Assembly: GCA_027027485.1 (NCBI GenBank)
Contig: JALVLL010000080.1
Location: 1 to 5,095 of the forward strand
DNA: 5,095 nt
Source: Candidatus Bipolaricaulota bacterium
GTDB lineage: Bacteria > Bipolaricaulota > Bipolaricaulia > Bipolaricaulales > Bipolaricaulaceae
Direction: 5' to 3'
The position numbers and the translations under genes are program-made. Numbering within the stretch: the stretch's first letter is position 1; every line of letters begins with the position of its first letter. Below, piece by piece: positions 1 to 5,095 of the stretch. The notes under the pieces were generated by a model. The model was not told where the DNA came from. It searched no databases and saw only the letters and a list, made by a program, of their open reading frames with translations.

Positions 1-1270
1 CCCCGATCTCCTCCCCCGGGATATCCACCCCCAGGATCTCGGCGACCCGGGCCTTCCGGAGGGCGAGGGTGGGCGGCCTCCAGGGCTCGGGATAGGCCTC
101 CGCGGCGCCGCGGCGGACCTCGGCCCCGAAGAGCCCGGCGTAGAGGTGGCAGGCCCTGCGGGAGCCCACATCGGCGAGCTCAGGCGAGAGGTTGCGCTCG
201 AACCTGAGCGAGGCCTCCGTCCGGAGCCCCAGGGCCCTGGACCCGCGGCGGATCCTGGCGGGGGAGAAGCTCGCCGCTTCGAGCAGCACCTCCACCGTCC
301 CCTCCGAGACCTCGGTGTCCTCGCCTCCCATGATCCCGGCCAGGGCGATGGGGCGATCCCCATCGGTGATGAGGAGCACCTCGGGGGAGAGCTCCCGTTC
401 CACCCCGTCCAGGGTCCGCATCCTCTCCCCCGGCCGCGCCCGGCGCACGTGGATTCTCCTGGTGGGGATCTTCTCGAGGTCGAAGGCATGCAGCGGTTCC
501 CCCACCTCGAGCATGGCGTAGTTGGTGACGTCCACGATGGGATGGAGGGGGCGCATCCCCGCCTTGAAGATACGCGCCGCCATCCAAAGCGGGGTCTCCC
601 CGCCGCCCACCCTGAGCGACCGGGCGATGTAACGGGGGCAATCCCTGGGGTCCTCCAGGGTGACGGTGAAATCTATCTCCTCGGCGGTCTCGGGGAAGGA
701 GAGATCGAGGTCCCGGAGGGGGAGCCGGAAGATGGCCCCTATCTCGCGGGCCACCCCGTAGATCCCCAGGAGATCCGGGCGGTTGGAGGTGATCTTTAAG
801 TCGATGATCGTATCGGGAAGCTCCAGGAGTTTCCCAAGGTCCCTTCCTAGGGCGCTTTCCGGGAGCAACCATATCCCCGAGGATTTCTCCTCGAGCCCGA
901 GGTCCTGTGCGGAGAGGATCATCCCCTGGGATTTCACCCCGCGGAGGTTCACCGCTTTCACCTCTGCCCCCGAGGGGAGCCTCCCTCCGGGGAGGGCCAC
1001 GGCCACCACGGCCCCCTCGATCAGGTTCGGGGCCCCCGAGACCACGGTGTGGACCCTCCCGTCGGCCTCCACCTCACACACCTTGAGCTTCGTGGCGTTG
1101 GGGTGCGGGGATACCCTGGAAAGCCTCCCCGTGACCACCCCTTCCACGGGACCGAGCTCCCGGACATCCTCCACCTCAAGCCCCGCCAGGGTGAGCCGCT
1201 CCAGGAACCCCTCGAGCTCGATGCCATCCAGATCGACGTATTCGGAAACCCAATTTAAGGGTACCCGCAT
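1..1270 (-). CDS. pheT: Phenylalanine-tRNA ligase beta subunit, N-terminal 423 codons (cut by left window edge)
   Basis: The beta subunit of the cytoplasmic (alpha-beta)2 PheRS, which attaches phenylalanine to tRNA-Phe. In this family the beta chain carries tRNA binding and editing of mischarged Tyr-tRNA, and PheS carries the synthetic active site. The frame is open from the ATG at 1270 to the window edge. It opens with MRVPLNWVSEYVDL, the usual PheT start. Residues about 42-150 form the EMAPII-like tRNA-binding OB fold (HPNATKLKVCEV, VVSGAPNL, GVKSQGMILS). Residues 157-175 carry DLKITSNRPDLLGIYGVARE. Residues about 212-375 are the B3/B4 editing domain (VDVTNYAMLEVGEPLHAFD, IALAGIMGGEDTEV, LRTEASLRFER). 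The B5 domain begins near residue 393. PheT is usually about 800 residues, so roughly half is present. The start lies 10 bp after the peptidase stop, implying co-transcription. pheS, the common upstream neighbour, is absent from that position. The identification is firm. Confidence 0.97.
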   Translation of the reverse strand, partial: MRVPLNWVSEYVDLDGIELEGFLERLTLAGLEVEDVRELGPVEGVVTGRLSRVSPHPNATKLKVCEVEADGRVHTVVSGAPNLIEGAVVAVALPGGRLPSGAEVKAVNLRGVKSQGMILSAQDLGLEEKSSGIWLLPESALGRDLGKLLELPDTIIDLKITSNRPDLLGIYGVAREIGAIFRLPLRDLDLSFPETAEEIDFTVTLEDPRDCPRYIARSLRVGGGETPLWMAARIFKAGMRPLHPIVDVTNYAMLEVGEPLHAFDLEKIPTRRIHVRRARPGERMRTLDGVERELSPEVLLITDGDRPIALAGIMGGEDTEVSEGTVEVLLEAASFSPARIRRGSRALGLRTEASLRFERNLSPELADVGSRRACHLYAGLFGAEVRRGAAEAYPEPWRPPTLALRKARVAEILGVDIPGEEIG

Positions 1271-1280
1271 CCCCTCCCCC
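1271..1280 (-). promoter_or_regulatory. Ribosome binding site of pheT, filling the whole intergenic gap
   Basis: The gap between the TAA of the peptidase gene and the ATG of pheT is only 10 nt and reads GGGGGAGGGG on the coding strand. It contains a GGAGG Shine-Dalgarno core, but that core lies only 2 nt from the ATG. Pairing by the upstream AAGGGGG, which overlaps the stop codon, gives a more normal spacing of about 5 nt. Either way the site abuts the preceding stop, which would allow translational coupling. That it functions as an RBS is inferred from position and composition. Confidence 0.6.
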
Positions 1281-3935
1281 TTAGAACTCCCTGGATATCC
1301 CGAAGAAGACCTTCCCATCCCCGGTATCGGGGAGCAGAGGATAAACGATGCCCACCACTGCGTTGAAGCCCAGGAATCCCCCCAGGGCCTCGAACCTCCC
1401 CGCCAAGAAGGCCCCCGCCTCGGCGTACCAGGGACCGCCGTCGAGGCGCGCCGCGGTGATGAAGGCGCCAGGCTGGATCCCGGAAAGGAGTAAGAGGTCG
1501 CCGATGCGGTAGTCCCCCTCCCAGGGCGGGGCGAGGAGCGTCCCGCGCAAGGAAAGCTTCTCCCTTCCCCGGCCGGAGGAAAGGAGCATCTCCTCGAGGC
1601 CGAATTTCAAGGATTCCGGGATCCCCTCCCCCGCGCGTCCGAGCCCCGCGGAGAGCTGGAGGTACCCTCGGGGGACGAGCCTGAGTTCCTTTCCGAGCTG
1701 TATCCAGAGCCGTTGGTCGCCGCCGGCGTAGAGGAGGGAAACCCTCCCCCAATGTCCCCCCTTCAGGAAATCCGCCCAGGCCACCTCCGCGAAGGGAGCG
1801 AAGCCGCTTTCGGGCAGCTTCAGGAGCCCCACCTCCGCGATCCCGGTCAGGGTCCAATAGCCCCCGGGGATCCCCACCTCCGGCGTGGTCCAGAGGTACT
1901 GGTTCCAAGAGATGGCCCCGGTGAGGCCTCCCCCTTCCCCGGCCCGTGCCCAGAGGCTCAAGGCACCCTCCCTGCCGTAGCGCACGTAGCCCGAGATGTA
2001 GCGCTCCTGCGGGAGGATGACCCAGCCAAAGCGGTTCAGGTATCCCCCGGCGATGGCCCCGGAGGAGGGGTCCAGGGCCTCGAGGTAATAGGCGTCCAGG
2101 GGGAAGTCGCGTTTGCCCACGATCACCTTGAACTTGCGGGGGTAGTGGTTGTTGAGCCGGTCCACGTCGGGAACACGGTGTCCGGGATCCACCGAGACCC
2201 TGGCCGGCCGGAACCCGGTGACGGCCCGGAGCTCCTCCCTTCCCGGTGCCCTCGGGGACCATTTGAGGGAGTGTTCCTCGCCCTCACCCTTCCCATGGAG
2301 GACCACCTCCACCGGGAGGGGCGCGCTCCCACGGAACTCGAGGACCACCTGGCTCTCGTACCCCCCCTCGACCTTTTCGCTCTCGAGGCGCACCACGGCG
2401 TAATCGGCCCTGGCCTCCCCGGTCACCCAATGGGAGAAGAACTCCCCTAGCTCCACCCCCGTGTAGCTCTCGAGTTCCCTCCGGAGGTCCTCCACCCGGA
2501 TCTCCTTGCCCGCATACTTCCGGTAGATCTCCCGCAGGGCCCCTCGGAAGGCCTCGGTCCCGATGTAGTCCTCCAGGGCCCGGACGATGAGATAGCCCTT
2601 GTCGTAGTAGCGAACGTAATCCTGCTGGTGGTAGCGCACCTTCTGGAAGGGCTTCACCACCGCTTCATCGAAACCCATGAACACGGAGTCCAGGTAGGGC
2701 AGCTCCACGAAATGCTCCCGGAGGTTCACGAACCCAAGGAGGTTCTCGGTCATCTCCTCCCCGATGCCCTGGAGCTCGGGGACGAAGAGGTTCCCCCCTT
2801 CCGCCCCGTATTCCGCCTCGAACCAGGAGATGGACATGTACTGGGCGAAGGCCTCGGAGAGCCAGTTTTCCGCCAGGAAATCGGGCGCCATCCCCACCCC
2901 CCACCAGAAGTGAGCGAGCTCATGGGCGAGGACGAACCGCAGGAGCCTGGAGAGGATCCCCTTGGCGGTGAGATCCAGCCGGTCGAAATACCAGCGCGAG
3001 AGGAAAACGATCCCGTCGGCGGTGAAGCTCGTCCCCTGGCGGTTGGGATGGATGACGAGGAGGAACTTTCTCAAGGGGGGCTCCCCGAAGCGCTCCCTGT
3101 ACCAATCCAGGATCTCCAGGGACCAGGTGGCCAGGGACCGGAGTTCCCCCTCGTAGCCCGGCAAGTACCAGCCCTCCACGGAGATCCCCTTCCCCTCGAC
3201 CAGGAACCTCCGTACCTCCCCCTTCGGGGCGAGGTAAAGCGGGAGCGACCTCACCGGCCGATCCCAGCGCACCTCGTATACCGTCACTTCGCCCTCTTCC
3301 CTTTCCTCCACCTCATCGCCGGGGAGGACGGCGACCCAGTCGCTGGGTAGGCGCAACACCAGGCGGTAGTCGTATGCGGGCAACCTGAAACCGTACCCTT
3401 CCCAGTCCTCGGGGGGCACGGGGTAGAGGAGGGGGTGCCAACCGAACCTCCAGGTGTGGATATCCCCGATCCGGCCGGGCTCCCCCACCGCGGTGCGGGG
3501 AAAGCGGGTGCGGAACTGGATGATAAGCGTCCCGGCCTTGCCATCCGGGAGGTCGACCTCGAGGATCCCATCGTCGAGGGAATAGGTCTGCATCGCCGGT
3601 GGGAAGGGAAGGAGTCGCCAAGGGAGCGCCCTCTCACCGTCGCCGTCCCTCCAGCTTACCCCCTCGATCTTTGTCCACGCGGGATCGAAGCCGTAGGGGT
3701 AGAGTTGGTCCAGAGCCCTTCCGGAGACATAGGGATTGGGTTCGCGGCCCAGGTTGGCGAGGAGGAGGAAATACGCCTTCCCAGGGGCCACATCGAACTC
3801 GATCCCCTGCTCCCCGGAGATCACGTGCTTTTCGGGGTCAAAGCTGGACTCTATGGAGATGGAGATGGGGATGCCGGCCCAAGCGGGCGCCGAACCCACC
3901 CCCATGACGAAAAGCAGGATAAGGACCCTTTTCAT
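1281..3935 (-). CDS. Secreted M1-family (gluzincin) metallopeptidase with C-terminal outer-membrane beta-barrel-like domain
   Basis: A complete 884-residue protein, probably a zinc peptidase displayed at the cell surface or in the periplasm. Residues 1-20 look like a signal peptide. Residues about 21-270 form a beta-rich N-terminal domain like that of M1 enzymes. The catalytic domain spans about 271-510: zinc ligands H338 and H342 and the general base E339 lie in HELAH, and E361 in WLSEAFAQY supplies the third ligand at the exact M1 spacing of 18 residues. Y444 in YYDKGY is the likely catalytic tyrosine. The stretch YTGVELGEFFSHWVTG (491-506) is a typical end of the M1 helical region. Residues about 511-597 look like a beta-sandwich ending in DVDRLNNHYP. 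Residues about 598-884 resemble an outer-membrane barrel ending in Phe. The GAMEN substrate-amine motif is missing; TSFTA (302-306) occupies its place, so true aminopeptidase activity is uncertain. The ATG was chosen because it gives the Lys-Arg n-region of the signal peptide. The family assignment is firm; the substrate is unknown. Confidence 0.9.
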   Translation of the reverse strand: MKRVLILLFVMGVGSAPAWAGIPISISIESSFDPEKHVISGEQGIEFDVAPGKAYFLLLANLGREPNPYVSGRALDQLYPYGFDPAWTKIEGVSWRDGDGERALPWRLLPFPPAMQTYSLDDGILEVDLPDGKAGTLIIQFRTRFPRTAVGEPGRIGDIHTWRFGWHPLLYPVPPEDWEGYGFRLPAYDYRLVLRLPSDWVAVLPGDEVEEREEGEVTVYEVRWDRPVRSLPLYLAPKGEVRRFLVEGKGISVEGWYLPGYEGELRSLATWSLEILDWYRERFGEPPLRKFLLVIHPNRQGTSFTADGIVFLSRWYFDRLDLTAKGILSRLLRFVLAHELAHFWWGVGMAPDFLAENWLSEAFAQYMSISWFEAEYGAEGGNLFVPELQGIGEEMTENLLGFVNLREHFVELPYLDSVFMGFDEAVVKPFQKVRYHQQDYVRYYDKGYLIVRALEDYIGTEAFRGALREIYRKYAGKEIRVEDLRRELESYTGVELGEFFSHWVTGEARADYAVVRLESEKVEGGYESQVVLEFRGSAPLPVEVVLHGKGEGEEHSLKWSPRAPGREELRAVTGFRPARVSVDPGHRVPDVDRLNNHYPRKFKVIVGKRDFPLDAYYLEALDPSSGAIAGGYLNRFGWVILPQERYISGYVRYGREGALSLWARAGEGGGLTGAISWNQYLWTTPEVGIPGGYWTLTGIAEVGLLKLPESGFAPFAEVAWADFLKGGHWGRVSLLYAGGDQRLWIQLGKELRLVPRGYLQLSAGLGRAGEGIPESLKFGLEEMLLSSGRGREKLSLRGTLLAPPWEGDYRIGDLLLLSGIQPGAFITAARLDGGPWYAEAGAFLAGRFEALGGFLGFNAVVGIVYPLLPDTGDGKVFFGISREF
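1284..2144 (-). other. Predicted outer-membrane beta-barrel domain of the M1 peptidase (residues about 598-884)
   Basis: This part of the peptidase has no M1 motifs. It consists of short stretches with alternating polar and hydrophobic or aromatic residues, broken by Gly/Asp/Pro-rich turns, for example GALSLWARAG, GYWTLTGIAEVGLLKL, QRLWIQLGKELRLV, RGYLQLSAGLG, WYAEAGAFLAG and KVFFGISREF. I count roughly 12 possible strands by eye. The protein ends in Phe after an alternating last strand, as outer-membrane proteins inserted by BamA commonly do. The barrel is an inference from pattern. A soluble beta-sandwich repeat remains possible, and the domain boundary is approximate. Confidence 0.6.
2853..2924 (-). 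other. Zinc-binding active site of the M1 peptidase (HEXXH-X18-E)
   Basis: The codons run from His338 (2922-2924) to Glu361 (2853-2855). HELAH is followed by FWWG, and then after 18 intervening residues by the Glu of NWLSEAFAQ. This is the diagnostic gluzincin signature of family M1. Every zinc ligand and the general-base Glu are present, so the enzyme should bind zinc and is not an obvious pseudoenzyme. Confidence 0.92.
3876..3935 (-). other. Signal peptide of the M1 peptidase
   Basis: The first 20 residues show a basic n-region (MKR), a hydrophobic core (VLILLFVMGVG) and a signal peptidase I site APAWA followed by Gly21, with Ala at -3 and -1. There is no lipobox cysteine, so this is a standard Sec signal rather than a lipoprotein signal. 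Export across the inner membrane agrees with the barrel-like C-terminus. Confidence 0.85.
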
Positions 3936-3938
3936 CTT

Positions 3939-3944
3939 CCCCCC
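3939..3944 (-). promoter_or_regulatory. Weak G-rich ribosome binding site of the peptidase gene
   Basis: A run of six G lies 3 nt before the ATG, within the 16-nt gap that follows the TGA of the corC-like gene (coding strand GTCCCCTGGGGGGAAG). It can pair only imperfectly and closely with the anti-Shine-Dalgarno sequence. Together with the short gap this suggests that translation depends partly on ribosomes finishing the upstream gene. No promoter fits in the gap. Confidence 0.4.
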
Positions 3945-3951
3945 AGGGGAC

Positions 3952-5095
3952 TCAAGATTCCTCCGGCTCTTCCGGAAGCAGGGTGATTCTAACCGATCTG
4001 ATCTCCCTTTGGGTGGCGTCCTCCACGGTTATAAGCGTCCTCCCGATCTTGACCCGCGCCCCCGGTTCCGGGATGTCCCCCAGGGTGTGGAGGATGAGAC
4101 CGGAGATGGTGACCCCCTCGTCCTCGGGGAGTTCTATCCCCAGGGTCCGGTTGACCAGCTTTATCTCCGCGTCGCCGTCCACCAAAGCCTCGTTCTCGGA
4201 GAGGCGCTTGATGAGCTGCTTGGCGCGTTTCCTGTCGTATTCGTCCTCGATCTCCCCCACGATCTCCTCCAGCACGTCCTCCAGGGTCACGATGCCGGCC
4301 ACGCCCCCGTACTCGTCCACCACCACCGCCATGTGCACCCGCTCCCTCTGGAACTCCCTGAGGAGCACGTTTATGGGCTTGGTGGTGGGGGTGTAGTAAG
4401 CGGGATGGAGGAGCTCCCTCAAGGGGCGTTCCTTCCCGTCGGTGAAGAGGGGCAGGAGGTCCTTCACGTAGAGGATCCCCACGATGTTGTCTCGGAACTT
4501 CTCGTAGACGGGGTAGCGGGAGTGGCCGTCCTCCACCACGAACCTGAGCACCTCCTTGAAGGGCGTGTTCACCTCGATGGCCTTCATCTCGGTGCGGGGG
4601 ACCATGACCTCCTCCACGGTGGTTTCTTTGAGCTCGAGGATCCGGCGGATCATCTCCCCCTCGTAATAGGGGAGGATCCCCCGCTCCTGCCAAAGCTTTA
4701 TGAGCTCCCAGAGTTCCTCCTCCTCCACCTCGTAGGTGGATTCGCGCTGTTCGAGTTCCACCCCGAAGGGCCTGAGGATCCAGCGGGCCATGGCCCGGAA
4801 GGCCCGGATAAGGGGTCTCAGGGTGTTGGTGATCTTCCAGAGCGGGTTTATCACCAGGAGGGTCCAGGTCTCGGCCCGGTGGCGCGCCCAGTTCTTGGGG
4901 GTGATCTCCCCGATGAGGAGGAGGGAGGCGGTCATCACCGCGGTGGAAAGGAGGCCCGTCACGTAACTCGGCACCCCCTCGGGAAGGAGCCTGAGGAAGA
5001 GCAAGGTCGCCAGGGCGGAGGCCCCCACGTTCACCAGGTTGTTGAGGATGAGGAGCGCCGTGATGAAGTCGTTGGGCTCATGCAGGAGGTGCCTG
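3952..5095 (-). CDS. CorC/HlyC (CNNM-like) membrane protein with CBS pair; N-terminus beyond right window edge
   Basis: An inner-membrane protein of the DUF21-CBS-CorC_HlyC family, whose members are linked to Mg2+/Co2+ efflux or regulation. Often annotated as hemolysin, they are rarely true toxins. Visible residues 1-380 (numbered from the window edge) begin inside DUF21. LLILNNLVNVGASALAT starts one membrane segment, a second follows at about 41-61, and the hallmark GEITPK is at 62-67. The CBS pair spans about 160-280, with VMVPRTEM (163-170), HSRYPVYE (191-198), DEYGGVAGIVTLEDVLEEI (260-278) and EIEDEYD. The C-terminal CorC_HlyC domain follows at about 300-375 (GVTISGLILHTLGDIPEPG), ending in an acidic tail. 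The frame stays open to 5095. The GTG at 5034 lies inside the DUF21 core and cannot be the true start; family length suggests that about 40-60 residues are missing. It is the first visible gene of the apparent operon, 16 bp before the peptidase gene. The transported ion cannot be told from sequence. Confidence 0.93.
   Translation of the reverse strand, partial: RHLLHEPNDFITALLILNNLVNVGASALATLLFLRLLPEGVPSYVTGLLSTAVMTASLLLIGEITPKNWARHRAETWTLLVINPLWKITNTLRPLIRAFRAMARWILRPFGVELEQRESTYEVEEEELWELIKLWQERGILPYYEGEMIRRILELKETTVEEVMVPRTEMKAIEVNTPFKEVLRFVVEDGHSRYPVYEKFRDNIVGILYVKDLLPLFTDGKERPLRELLHPAYYTPTTKPINVLLREFQRERVHMAVVVDEYGGVAGIVTLEDVLEEIVGEIEDEYDRKRAKQLIKRLSENEALVDGDAEIKLVNRTLGIELPEDEGVTISGLILHTLGDIPEPGARVKIGRTLITVEDATQREIRSVRITLLPEEPEES

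Noticed and set aside
146..799. Long plus-strand open frames opposite pheT (also 783-1493)
   Set aside because: They are antisense shadows created by high GC and biased third positions. They have no family motifs and no convincing ribosome binding site.
180..872. A 230-codon minus-strand open frame inside pheT
   Set aside because: It is out of frame with pheT, which shows family motifs throughout. The alternative product is Gly/Arg/Pro-rich with no recognisable domain.
1262..1280. G-run cluster at the pheT start as a possible G-quadruplex regulator
   Set aside because: Only three separate G-runs (GGGGG, GGGG, GGG) are present near the start. A fourth suitable run is missing, and the runs are explained by the ribosome binding site.
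1255..2262. A 335-codon minus-strand open frame overlapping the 3' part of the peptidase gene
   Set aside because: It is a shifted reading of the peptidase gene. Its translation is low-complexity Gly/Arg/Pro, typical of GC-rich shadow frames, while the peptidase frame carries recognisable motifs and a sensible end.
2628..3350. Plus-strand open frames opposite the peptidase gene (also 1713-2450 and 3435-3986)
   Set aside because: Their translations are rich in Pro, Gly, His and Glu with no domain signal. They mirror the codon bias of the real minus-strand gene.
3941..3949. Short palindrome CCCCAGGGG in the gap between the first two genes as a possible terminator or operator
   Set aside because: The arms are only 4 bp with no T-run after them, and such G/C palindromes are expected by chance at this GC content.
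3952..5034. Treating the GTG at 5034 as the start of the corC-like gene
   Set aside because: The frame stays open upstream and encodes NDFITALLILNNL, a well-known part of the DUF21 membrane domain, so the gene continues past the right edge.

Overview
The window is a GC-rich, gene-dense stretch of bacterial chromosome. Three genes lie head to tail on the minus strand, separated by only 16 and 10 bp, so they look like one operon read from right to left. Several traits suggest a thermophilic bacterium with an outer membrane: heavy use of AGG for arginine, isoleucine written mainly as ATC or ATA, many Glu/Arg/Lys residues, and an exported protein with an apparent C-terminal outer-membrane barrel. 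The lineage cannot be fixed from this sequence. A deep-branching diderm phylum such as Bipolaricaulota is only a guess.

Right part (3952-5095): the gene for a CorC/HlyC (CNNM-like) membrane protein. Its start lies beyond the right edge. The visible part holds the end of the DUF21 membrane domain, a CBS-domain pair and the CorC_HlyC C-terminal domain.

Middle (1281-3935): a complete 884-residue secreted protein. It has a signal peptide, an M1-type metallopeptidase body with an intact zinc site (HELAH, 18 residues, then Glu), and about 290 residues of amphipathic beta-rich sequence ending in Phe, which reads as an outer-membrane beta-barrel. The usual GAMEN exopeptidase motif is not recognisable. 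This protein is the most unusual item here.

Left part (1-1270): the first 423 codons of pheT, the phenylalanine-tRNA ligase beta subunit. It is cut by the left edge. pheS is not next to it; the peptidase gene occupies the position just upstream.

The three genes have no obvious shared pathway: ion transport or envelope homeostasis, surface proteolysis, and tRNA charging. The tight spacing suggests shared transcription rather than shared function. No RNA genes, mobile elements, CRISPR arrays, terminators or promoters were recognised, and no stretch above 16 bp is non-coding.
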